The position numbers and the translations under genes were made by a program. From assembly GCA_009699565.1 (NCBI GenBank), contig WLNX01000089.1, positions 1-7,345 on the forward strand: a stretch of 7,345 nucleotides of DNA, written 5' to 3'. Positions 1 through 6,311 of this stretch are shown piece by piece. Within the stretch, counting starts at the first letter, position 1. Every line of letters begins with the position of its first letter. The notes beneath the pieces were generated by a model, which was given only the letters and a program-made list of their open reading frames with translations, was not told the origin of the DNA and did not search any database. Source of the stretch: Actinomycetota bacterium (GTDB lineage: Bacteria > Actinomycetota > Thermoleophilia > Solirubrobacterales > Solirubrobacteraceae).

Positions 1-349
1 CAACCCAAGCGAACCAGCCCTTGAAGAGCTGTGACTTGGCCATGAACTGCAGCTTGCGGCGCGTAAAGGCGCCGACGAAGAAGTGGTCGATATTGGAGAA
101 GTGGTTGGGAGCGAAGATCACAGGGCCGCTCGTGGGCACGCGGCGCGAGTTGATCGAGCGCGCGCGATACGGCACCCAGACCAGCGTTGAGAGCAGCAGC
201 CGAACAAGGTCGTACGTCGGCAGAGGCTTGTGCTCCTTCGGCCAGTCGTAGTACTTCTGAAGCTGCTCGACCGGACGCGGGTCCTTGTAGACCTGCTCCT
301 TGATCGGAACCAGCTTCTCGTCGACCTCCGACTGCTTTTTCTCCGCCAT
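1..349 (-). CDS. PlsC-type 1-acylglycerol-3-phosphate acyltransferase, N-terminal part (cut by window edge)
   Basis: This gene is open to the left edge; 116 codons are visible from the ATG at 349. The fragment has a charged, probably soluble N-terminal stretch (about residues 1-45), a hydrophobic segment (about 46-60, DLVRLLLSTLVWVPY) that could sit in or on the membrane, and then the acyltransferase hallmark APNHFSNIDHFF. In that hallmark H83 and D88 form the HX4D catalytic motif of the PlsC/LPLAT family. These enzymes move an acyl chain onto lysophosphatidate or a related lyso-lipid at the cytoplasmic membrane. The later substrate-binding motifs lie outside the window, so the exact acceptor cannot be read. 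It lies 31 bases after glpK on the same strand with no obvious terminator between, so co-transcription is likely. The ribosome site (GGGA directly before ATG) is weak. Family assignment is firm; the specific substrate is inferred. Confidence 0.85.
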   Translation of the reverse strand, partial: MAEKKQSEVDEKLVPIKEQVYKDPRPVEQLQKYYDWPKEHKPLPTYDLVRLLLSTLVWVPYRARSINSRRVPTSGPVIFAPNHFSNIDHFFVGAFTRRKLQFMAKSQLFKGWFAWV

Positions 350-380
350 TCCCGTCACAAACCCCGCTCGGCGCCTGCGG

Positions 381-1862
381 TTACGCGACTTCCCAGGCGC
401 GCGAACGCTCGACCGCCCGCGCCCAGTCGCCGAGCAGCCGCTCGCGCTCATCGCTCGCCATTGCCGGCTCGTAGCGGCGCCCTTCGCGCCAGAGATCTCC
501 GGCGTCGCTCTCGGTCATAAGAGCGGCGCCGACGGCGGCCATCATCGCCGCTCCCAACGCAGTCGTTTCGGCGATCTCGGGAACGACCACCGGCACTCCA
601 AGGACGTCGGCCTGAAACTGCATCAGCCAGCCGTTGGCGGTTGCTCCGCCGTCGGCCTTCAACATCGCGATCGACTTTCCGGTCGCGGATTCGATCGCCC
701 TGACGGCGTCAACCGACTGGTAGGCGATCGCTTCAAGCGCCGCGCGGGCCATCTCGGCGCGGCCGCTGCCACGCGTCAAGCCAACGATCGTGCCCCGCGC
801 GTAGGGGTCCCAGTAGGGCGATCCGAGCCCCGTCAGGGCAGGAACAAAGTAGACGCCGCCATTGTCCGCGAGCGACGCCGCGAGCGCCTCGGTCTCAGCA
901 GCGTCGTCGATGATTCCAAGTCCGTCGCGCAGCCACTGAACAGCAGCCCCGGTGACGAAGATCGACGCCTCAAGTGCGTAGACGATCTTCTCCCCGATCC
1001 CCCATGCGACCGTGCTCAGCAGTCCAGCCTGCGTGGCGGGAAGCTCGGTTCCGGCGTTGACGAGCACGAATGATCCGGTGCCGTAAGTGTTCTTGCCCTC
1101 CCCCGGTTGAAAAGCCGCCTGACCGTAGAGCGCGGCCTGCTGATCGCCGGCGATTCCAGCCAGCAGCGCACCGCCATGGCCCGGCAGCGCGTCTTCAAGC
1201 AGCGGCCCGAAACCGCCGATCGACGGACGAATCTCGGGCAGCGCTCCGATCGGCACCCCCATCAGTTCGCACAGCTCGGCCGACCAGCCGCGCTCGCGCA
1301 GGTCGTAGCAGAGCGTGCGCGACGCGTTCGACGGATCGGTGACGTGCTCCCCGGTGAGATTCCATGCCAGCCAGGAATCAACTGTCCCGAAGACTGCCGC
1401 ACCTCGTTTCACACGATCGGCAAGCCCATCCACGTTCGCCAGCAGCCACTCGACCTTGGTCGCCGAGAAGTATGGATCCAGCATGAGCCCGGTTCGCTCG
1501 CGGACCATCGGCTCGACCCCTTCCGCGCGCAGCTCGTCGCAGCGCTCCGCCGTGCGCCTGTCCTGCCAAACGAGTGCCCTGTGCAGAGGCTCACCGGTGG
1601 TTGGATCCCAGACGCAGACGGTCTCGCGCTGATTGCTGATGCCTACGGCCTTCAGCTCGCCGCTGCCGACCCCTGCGGCCTCCAGCGCCTCGAGCGCGAC
1701 TCGCCTCGTGACGCTCCAGATCTCGCCCGCGTCGTGCTCAACCCAGCCGGGCTGAGGGAAGTACTGCTCAAATTCGCTGTAGCTGCGAGCGAGCAGGTTC
1801 AGGGAACCGTCGAAGACGAGGCAGGTTGTGCCGGTCGTGCCCTGATCGATCGCGAGGATCAT
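381..1862 (-). CDS. glpK: Glycerol kinase
   Basis: The 493-residue product has the usual length for GlpK, an FGGY-family sugar kinase that phosphorylates glycerol with ATP to sn-glycerol-3-phosphate in the cytoplasm. The N-terminal phosphate-binding motif is DQGTTGTT (6-13). Glycerol-contact residues known from E. coli GlpK are present: R79-E80 in SNQRE, W99 in LVWQD, Y131 and D240-Q241 in AGDQQAALYGQ. The stretch KNTYGTGSFVLVN (257-269) and the C-terminal nucleotide-binding segment ADGGATANGWLMQFQAD (403-419) are typical. Just before AGDQQ, where E. coli has its GKGGTR fructose-bisphosphate loop and low-GC Gram-positives have a PTS-phosphorylated histidine, this protein has PGHGGALLAG, so neither classical control is evident. 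The ATG shares one base with the upstream glycosyltransferase stop (TGATG), implying translational coupling. No glpF or glpD is adjacent. Confidence 0.97.
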   Translation of the reverse strand: MILAIDQGTTGTTCLVFDGSLNLLARSYSEFEQYFPQPGWVEHDAGEIWSVTRRVALEALEAAGVGSGELKAVGISNQRETVCVWDPTTGEPLHRALVWQDRRTAERCDELRAEGVEPMVRERTGLMLDPYFSATKVEWLLANVDGLADRVKRGAAVFGTVDSWLAWNLTGEHVTDPSNASRTLCYDLRERGWSAELCELMGVPIGALPEIRPSIGGFGPLLEDALPGHGGALLAGIAGDQQAALYGQAAFQPGEGKNTYGTGSFVLVNAGTELPATQAGLLSTVAWGIGEKIVYALEASIFVTGAAVQWLRDGLGIIDDAAETEALAASLADNGGVYFVPALTGLGSPYWDPYARGTIVGLTRGSGRAEMARAALEAIAYQSVDAVRAIESATGKSIAMLKADGGATANGWLMQFQADVLGVPVVVPEIAETTALGAAMMAAVGAALMTESDAGDLWREGRRYEPAMASDERERLLGDWARAVERSRAWEVA

Positions 1863-2554
1863 CAGGCGAATCTATTGCGCAGCCGCCGCGAGAGCCAAAC
1901 GGCAACGAAATCGAGAAGCTGGCGGAAGCGATGAAGGAAGCCGCGCCATGTGCGGCCGGTCGCACGGTGCTCGAGGTCAACCTCGACCTCGAAGACCAGA
2001 TAGCCGGCGCGGGTAGCGTCAACTGTCATCCCGATCTCCATTCCAAAGCGCGGGGCAAACGGCAGCACGCTCTTCAGCGTTTCCGCACGTACGGCGCGCT
2101 GGCCGGAGATCGGAGCCGCCATCTCGAGGCCAACGAGGTTGTTGATCGCCCAACGGGCAAAGCCAACCGCAAAGCCAAAGCCGCCGCCGACCTTGCGCGC
2201 GAACTGCGCTACTGCGAGATCTCCCTCCCCGCGCTGAACCGCGGCCACAAGCGCGCTCAGCGCGGCCGCGCTGCCGGCAAGGTCGCCGTCGCAGAGCAGC
2301 ACCAGATCGGGATCGGTGCCAAGCGCCGCCTCGGCCGCCAAGCCTGCCGCGCCGCCCTTGCCGATAGTGCGCCCGCTTGAGACAACAACGGCCCCCGCTT
2401 CACTCGCCCGAAGCGCGGTGTCGTCGCTTGATCCGTCGTCGCCGACAAAGACCGCGGCGCCAGGGAAGGCCTCCGTGAGCGTGCCGACGGTCGCCGCGAT
2501 ACGGTCGCCTTCGTTGTAGGCGGCAATCACCACCGCTAGCTGCTCTCCACTCAT
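1862..2554 (-). CDS. Family 2 glycosyltransferase (dolichyl-phosphate mannosyltransferase-like)
   Basis: From the ATG at 2554 this is 230 residues. A single GT-A domain starts almost immediately with VVIAAYNEGDRI (8-19), the nucleotide-sugar binding start of GT2 enzymes. It continues with VGDDGSSDDT (37-46) and a DXD-like metal site CDGDL (88-92). The segment ISGQRAVRAE (149-158) followed by RFGMEIGMTVDATRAGY (169-185) matches the acceptor-side region of DPM1-like enzymes, which transfer a sugar to a polyprenyl or lipid phosphate. No clear membrane helices follow, though the C-terminal 25 residues (GFLHRFRQLLDFVAVWLSRRLRNRF) look amphipathic and basic and could lie on the membrane. An in-frame TTG at 2596 was rejected: it would overlap the divergent gene's ribosome site, and the family motif begins right after the ATG. 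An AGG lies 7 bases before that ATG. The gene leads into glpK with a one-base overlap. Donor and acceptor are unknown. Confidence 0.85.
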   Translation of the reverse strand: MSGEQLAVVIAAYNEGDRIAATVGTLTEAFPGAAVFVGDDGSSDDTALRASEAGAVVVSSGRTIGKGGAAGLAAEAALGTDPDLVLLCDGDLAGSAAALSALVAAVQRGEGDLAVAQFARKVGGGFGFAVGFARWAINNLVGLEMAAPISGQRAVRAETLKSVLPFAPRFGMEIGMTVDATRAGYLVFEVEVDLEHRATGRTWRGFLHRFRQLLDFVAVWLSRRLRNRFA

Positions 2555-2609
2555 CCGGCGACCTATCGTGGCAGACTGCCCTCTGGTAATCGTCAAGGAG
2601 GCTTTCGCA
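2555..2609. promoter_or_regulatory. Divergent intergenic region between the glycosyltransferase-glpK block and the biotin carrier operon
   Basis: These 55 bases are the only gap between the two divergent start codons, so promoters for both blocks should lie here or reach into the flanking genes. It contains a perfect 11-base inverted repeat GGCAG-A-CTGCC (2570-2580) and a direct repeat ATCGT at 2565-2569 and 2589-2593. On the minus strand a consensus-like -35 TTGACG (2596-2591) is present, but no good -10 lies at 16-18 bases. On the plus strand TATCGT (2564-2569) could be a weak -10. The regulatory role follows from the layout; the individual sites are guesses. Confidence 0.45.
2595..2600 (+). 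promoter_or_regulatory. Ribosome binding site of the biotin carrier gene
   Basis: AAGGAG lies 9 bases before the ATG at 2610. It is the only strong Shine-Dalgarno sequence I see in the window. It fixes the start of the biotin carrier at 2610 rather than at an in-frame GTG at 2568. Confidence 0.75.
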
Positions 2610-2822
2610 ATGCCCGACGTAGAGGCTCACATCACAGGAACCGTCTGGAAGATCGAGTGCAAGCCCGGCGACGCGATCGCCGAAGGCGACACCGTCGCAA
2701 TCCTTGAATCGATGAAGATGGAGATGCCGGTCGAAGCTGAGGACGGCGGGACCGTGAAGGAAATTCTCTGCGAAGAGGGCCAGGCCGTGAACGAGGGCGA
2801 CGTGCTCGTCGTCCTCGAGTAG
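2610..2822 (+). CDS. Stand-alone biotin/lipoyl attachment protein (BCCP-like)
   Basis: This 70-residue protein is a complete biotinyl/lipoyl domain with nothing else attached. It shows the first half-barrel (GTVWKIECKPGDAIAEGD), the attachment turn ESMKME (33-38) with K36 as the modified lysine, and the symmetric second half (GGTVKEILCEEGQAVNEGD). The methionines flanking the lysine mark a biotin rather than a typical lipoyl site. It closely resembles the small BLAP/YngHB protein of Bacillus subtilis, recalled from memory, which can carry biotin and also lipoate. Such carriers move CO2 between biotin carboxylase and carboxyltransferase subunits of acyl-CoA carboxylases, or away from decarboxylases. 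No such subunit is in the window, so partners must be elsewhere in the genome. The gene opens the plus-strand operon, and the crotonase follows after 14 bases. A longer form from a GTG at 2568 would add 14 residues, has no ribosome site and is unlikely. Confidence 0.9.
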   Translation: MPDVEAHITGTVWKIECKPGDAIAEGDTVAILESMKMEMPVEAEDGGTVKEILCEEGQAVNEGDVLVVLE

Positions 2823-2836
2823 ACGAGCGAAACGCA

Positions 2837-3619
2837 ATGGCCGGATCAGTCACAAGCGACCAGCCCGCCGACGGCGTGCTGCGACTCAGTTTCGACAACG
2901 CCGAGAAGCGCGGGGCACTGGACCACGCAATTCTCGACGCGATTAGCGACGCGGTCGACAGCGCCGACGCCCGGGCGATCATCGTCACCGGCAGCGGCGA
3001 CTTCTTCTCGTCGGGATACGACATCGGCCACCTGCCGGCCGAGAGCTTTGCCGAGGACGCCGAGAAGCTGGTCGCCCACCCATTCACGAACGCCCTCGAA
3101 GCGCTCGACCGCACCAATCTGCCAACTGTCTGCGCCGTCAACGGCCCCGCAATCGGCGGCGGGCTTGAACTGGCGCTCTCCTGCGACCTTCGAGTCAGCG
3201 TCGACAGCGCCAAGTTCGGCATGCCTCCCGCGAAGCTCGGGCTGGTCTATTCGCACACCGGCATGCGCCGCTTTATCGACGCGATCGGCGTGCCGCGCAC
3301 GCGTGAGCTGTTTCTCGTCGGCCGCCGGATCAACGCAGAGACCGCACTTCAGTGGGGTCTCGTCAACGAGCTCGCGCCGGCCGACAAGTTGGAAGCGGCA
3401 GCGTTGGCGCTCGCTTCGGAGCTGGCGGCCAACGCGCCGCTCAGCATCAGCGGCAACAAGCGCGTAATCCGTGAGCTGCTGAAGGCGCAAGGCGAGCTCG
3501 CGCCCGATGTCGAAGCCGAGCTGATTGCGCTGCGCGAGGCTTCGTTCGCTTCCGAAGACATGCGCGAAGGGATCGTCGCTTTCGGCGAGAAACGCCCGCC
3601 GCAGTGGCAGGGCAAGTGA
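2837..3619 (+). CDS. Crotonase-family protein, methylmalonyl-CoA decarboxylase-like
   Basis: The 260-residue product is a complete crotonase-fold enzyme acting on acyl-CoA in the cytoplasm. The CoA/oxyanion region reads FFSSGYDIGHLP (56-67), and the second oxyanion motif is NGPAIGGGLELALSCDL (102-118), with E111 at the first catalytic Glu of enoyl-CoA hydratase. The second hydratase Glu is missing: where hydratases have QPE, this protein has GMPPAKLGLVYSHTG (128-142), with P131. This segment and the C-terminal SED-EG-AF-EKR-P pattern (239-255) fit E. coli methylmalonyl-CoA decarboxylase (YgfG/ScpB) better. Y138 aligns with that enzyme's active-site Tyr140, while its His66 is replaced by Y61. 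The likely reaction is therefore decarboxylation or another enolate reaction rather than water addition; the substrate is inferred. The gene lies 14 bases after the biotin carrier, and its stop overlaps the next start (GTGA). No strong ribosome site precedes it. Confidence 0.88.
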   Translation: MAGSVTSDQPADGVLRLSFDNAEKRGALDHAILDAISDAVDSADARAIIVTGSGDFFSSGYDIGHLPAESFAEDAEKLVAHPFTNALEALDRTNLPTVCAVNGPAIGGGLELALSCDLRVSVDSAKFGMPPAKLGLVYSHTGMRRFIDAIGVPRTRELFLVGRRINAETALQWGLVNELAPADKLEAAALALASELAANAPLSISGNKRVIRELLKAQGELAPDVEAELIALREASFASEDMREGIVAFGEKRPPQWQGK

Positions 3620-4395
3620 AGGTCGTCACCTGGAACGTGAACTCGCTGCGCGCCCGGATGGAGCGCGTTCTGGAGTTCCTCGAAGTCCACTCCCCCGACG
3701 CCCTGCTGCTCCAGGAGACGAAGTGTTCGCCAGAGCAGTTCCCGGCCGAGGAGCTGGGTGCTGCCGGCTACGAAGCGGTCCACCACAGCGGCGGGCGCTG
3801 GGCCGGGGTCGCCGTGCTGGCGCCGAAGGGCCACGGCCTGAAGGAGGCCCAGGTCGGGCTTGAAGGGGAGGCGAGTCCCGAGCAGGCACGCTGGATCGAA
3901 GCCGACATCGAGTCGCTTGGAGTGCGCGTTGCAAGCGTCTACGTCGTCAACGGCCAAGAGGTTGGCAGTGAGCCTTTCGCGCAGAAGCTGCAGTTCCTCG
4001 AAGCAATGGCGGCACGCAGCGAACAGCTCACCGACCGGCGCCTCGTCGTCGGCGGCGACATGAACGTGGCGCCGCTGGACCTTGACGTCTACGACCCATC
4101 GAAGTTTGAGGGGGCGACGCACGTCACCGAAGAGGAGCGCGCCGGGCTGCGCGCCGTCGCCGAACGCGGGCACCTCGTTGACGCCTTCCGTCTGCTTCAC
4201 CCTGACGAACAGGGATTCACCTGGTGGGACTACCGCGGCGGCAGCTTCCACCGCGGCTTTGGACTCCGAATAGATCTGCTGCTGGTCAGTGAATCGCTGG
4301 CGGGCGGGGTCGAAAGCTGCGGCATCGATCGCGACTTCCGGAAGGGAACAAAGCCAAGCGATCACGTGCCGCTGATAGTCGAGCTTCAGCCATGA
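3616..4395 (+). CDS. xthA: Exonuclease III family AP endonuclease
   Basis: With the GTG start at 3616 the protein has 259 residues, close to the usual size of XthA. This enzyme cuts DNA 5' to abasic sites and trims 3' blocked ends in base excision repair. All catalytic motifs are visible: KVVTWNVNSLR with N7, LLLQETKC with E34, VASVYVVNG with Y109, GGDMNVAP with D148 and N150, RIDLLLVS with D220, and SDHVPL with the D249-H250 pair. FTWWDYRGG (201-209) is the DNA-contact region. An upstream in-frame GTG at 3604 would add four residues, but members of the family normally begin MK-TWNVNS, and 3616 gives a GTGA overlap with the crotonase stop. The gene also overlaps kup by ATGA, so it sits translationally coupled inside a mixed operon. 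DNA repair has no evident link to the neighbouring genes. Confidence 0.95.
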   Translation: MKVVTWNVNSLRARMERVLEFLEVHSPDALLLQETKCSPEQFPAEELGAAGYEAVHHSGGRWAGVAVLAPKGHGLKEAQVGLEGEASPEQARWIEADIESLGVRVASVYVVNGQEVGSEPFAQKLQFLEAMAARSEQLTDRRLVVGGDMNVAPLDLDVYDPSKFEGATHVTEEERAGLRAVAERGHLVDAFRLLHPDEQGFTWWDYRGGSFHRGFGLRIDLLLVSESLAGGVESCGIDRDFRKGTKPSDHVPLIVELQP

Positions 4396-6311
4396 GCAGC
4401 CCCGGAGTTGAGCTTTCGCCTCGCGTCAGGGGCAGCCTTGCAGCCCTGAGCCTTGGCGCGCTGGGCGTCGTCTTTGGCGACATCGGAACCAGCCCGCTCT
4501 ACTCGCTTCAGACCGTCTTCTCGGCCGACGGCTTCGCCGTGAAGCCGATCGACGCAGACGTTTACGGAGTCCTGTCGCTGGTCTTCTGGACGATCACGCT
4601 GGTTGTGACGATCGAGTTCGTGATCTTCATCATGCGCGCCGACAACGACGGCGAGGGCGGGATCATGGCGCTGATTGCGCTCGTGCAGACGACGATCATC
4701 AAGCGCCCGTGGCTGAAGCCTGCGCTTGTGGCAGCGGGGCTCTTCGGCGTGGCTCTCTTCTTCGGCGACGGCATGATCACGCCGGCGATCTCGGTTATGT
4801 CGGCGGTCAGCGGCCTCAAAGTGGCCGCCCCTGCCGCCGCCCACCTTGTTGTCCCGATCACGCTGGTGGTGCTGACGGGACTGTTCATGATCCAGCGGTT
4901 TGGCACCAACCTCGTGGGGAAACTGTTCGGCCCCGTCATGGTGATCTGGTTCCTGATCATCGGCTTGGTTGGACTGGTGCAGGTACTCCACGATCCGGTG
5001 ATTCTTAAGGCGCTGCTGCCGACCTACGCAGTCGGCTTCTTCATCAACCACCTAGGCATCTCGTTCATCGCGCTTGGCTCGGTCGTGTTGACGATCACGG
5101 GCACCGAAGCGCTCTATGCCGACATGGGCCACTTCGGCCGGCCGGCGATCAGCCGCGCATGGTTCCTGCTCGTCTTCCCCACCCTGACGCTCAACTACAT
5201 GGGCCAAGGTTCGCTGATCCTCGACAAGCCTTCGGCGATCAGCAACCCGTTCTTCATCCTGTTCCCGGACTGGGCTCAACTCCCGATGGTGGTGCTCGCG
5301 ACAATCGCCACGGTGATCGCTTCGCAGGCCGTGATCTCGGGCGCCTTCTCGGTTGCCAAGCAAGCGACGCGGCTCGGCTTCATGCCGCGCATGACCATCA
5401 GGCAAACCTCAAACACGGAGATCGGCCAGGTCTACGCGCCGGCGATCAACTGGGGCCTCTTCGTGGCAGTGGTCGCGCTCGTGGTCGCATTCGGCTCCTC
5501 CGCCGCGCTTGCGGCCGCGTACGGCATCGCCGTAACGGGAACGCTGACGATCGACACGATCCTCTTCCTTGTGGTCGTGCGAAAGCTATGGCAGAAGCCG
5601 ATCTGGATGGTCGTGGTCGGAGGGGCAATCTTCCTGACGGTCAACTTCCTCTTCCTTGCCGCGAACTTCACGAAGATTCTCCACGGCGGCTGGTTCCCGG
5701 TCGCGATCGGCGTGATCCTGCTGATGGTGATGTTGACCTGGAACCGAGGGCGCAAACATGTCACCGAAATCCGGGCCGAGCGCGAAGGCTCTCTGCGCGA
5801 TTTCCTGCATGAGATCGAGACGATGGACCCTCCCGCCGTGACCGTTCCGGGAACAGCCGTCTACCTAAACGCTCACCGCGAGACGGCGCCGATGGCTCTG
5901 CGCGGCGCCGTCGGATTCAACCACGCAATCCACGATCAGATCGTGATCCTCTCGATGCAGACAACCAACATGCCATTCGTTCCCGACGAGGAGCGGCTGA
6001 CAGTCGATGAACTTGGCTACACCGGCGACAACATTGTCCACCTGACGGCAAAGCTTGGATTCAAGGACACGCCCGATGTGCCGCACCTGATCGAGCTCGC
6101 AAAGGAGGAGGGCCTCGACCCGTCAATCGATGTTGAGAACGCGACCTATTTCCTCTCGCACCTCGAGGTCGTCCCGGGCGGTCCGTTTGAGATGGCCGGC
6201 TGGCGCAAGCGGATTTATGTGGCGCTGTCGCGCAACGCCTCCAGCCCCACCGACTACTTCTGCCTGCCCGCCGACCGCACCGTCACCATCGGCTCGCAGA
6301 TGGCGCTCTAG
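4392..6311 (+). CDS. kup: Kup-family low-affinity potassium transporter
   Basis: The 639-residue integral membrane protein matches the Kup/HAK/KUP family (E. coli Kup is 622), which imports K+ with protons. The family signature GVVFGDIGTSPLYSLQ (25-40) opens the first helix, and ADNDGEGGIMAL (83-94) follows helix 2. Acidic residues known to matter in E. coli Kup (D23, E116, E229) have counterparts D30, D126 in FFGDGMITP and E239 in GTEALYADMGHFG. About twelve hydrophobic helices run to about residue 449, ending in GVILLMVMLTW before the basic NRGRK. A cytoplasmic domain of about 185 residues, starting with a charged linker (EIRAEREGSLRDFLHEIE), completes it. The ATG overlaps the xth stop (ATGA), and no good ribosome site precedes it, so coupling is likely. 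Its TAG stop shares CTAG with the convergent gene. No riboswitch or c-di-AMP element is visible upstream, as the gene has no leader of its own. Confidence 0.97.
   Translation: MSSPGVELSPRVRGSLAALSLGALGVVFGDIGTSPLYSLQTVFSADGFAVKPIDADVYGVLSLVFWTITLVVTIEFVIFIMRADNDGEGGIMALIALVQTTIIKRPWLKPALVAAGLFGVALFFGDGMITPAISVMSAVSGLKVAAPAAAHLVVPITLVVLTGLFMIQRFGTNLVGKLFGPVMVIWFLIIGLVGLVQVLHDPVILKALLPTYAVGFFINHLGISFIALGSVVLTITGTEALYADMGHFGRPAISRAWFLLVFPTLTLNYMGQGSLILDKPSAISNPFFILFPDWAQLPMVVLATIATVIASQAVISGAFSVAKQATRLGFMPRMTIRQTSNTEIGQVYAPAINWGLFVAVVALVVAFGSSAALAAAYGIAVTGTLTIDTILFLVVVRKLWQKPIWMVVVGGAIFLTVNFLFLAANFTKILHGGWFPVAIGVILLMVMLTWNRGRKHVTEIRAEREGSLRDFLHEIETMDPPAVTVPGTAVYLNAHRETAPMALRGAVGFNHAIHDQIVILSMQTTNMPFVPDEERLTVDELGYTGDNIVHLTAKLGFKDTPDVPHLIELAKEEGLDPSIDVENATYFLSHLEVVPGGPFEMAGWRKRIYVALSRNASSPTDYFCLPADRTVTIGSQMAL

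Noticed and set aside
1107..1934. 275-codon plus-strand frame opposite glpK
   Set aside because: Its translation is rich in Arg/Ala/Pro with no recognisable motif; glpK on the other strand is unambiguous.
2555..2596. Upstream TTG start for the glycosyltransferase
   Set aside because: It adds 14 residues with no family similarity and would overlap the ribosome site of the divergent gene; the ATG at 2554 sits right before the GT2 motif.
2565..2596. A defined sigma-70 promoter for the minus-strand block (TTGACG with a -10 near 2569-2564)
   Set aside because: The spacer would be about 21 bases, too long for a confident call.
2568..2609. Upstream GTG start for the biotin carrier
   Set aside because: There is no ribosome site before it, whereas AAGGAG is placed correctly for the ATG at 2610, which gives a standard-length biotinyl domain.
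3604..3615. Upstream GTG start for xth
   Set aside because: It has no ribosome site and adds four residues before the normal MK-TWNVNS beginning of the family.
3349..4365. Long open frame (338 codons) on the minus strand across the crotonase and xth genes
   Set aside because: It is antisense to two genes with complete catalytic motifs, shows no domain pattern, and is explained by GC-biased third codon positions.
4386..5051. 221-codon minus-strand frame opposite kup, rich in His, Asp and Arg
   Set aside because: The unusual composition is the mirror image of hydrophobic membrane-helix codons in kup, not a real protein.
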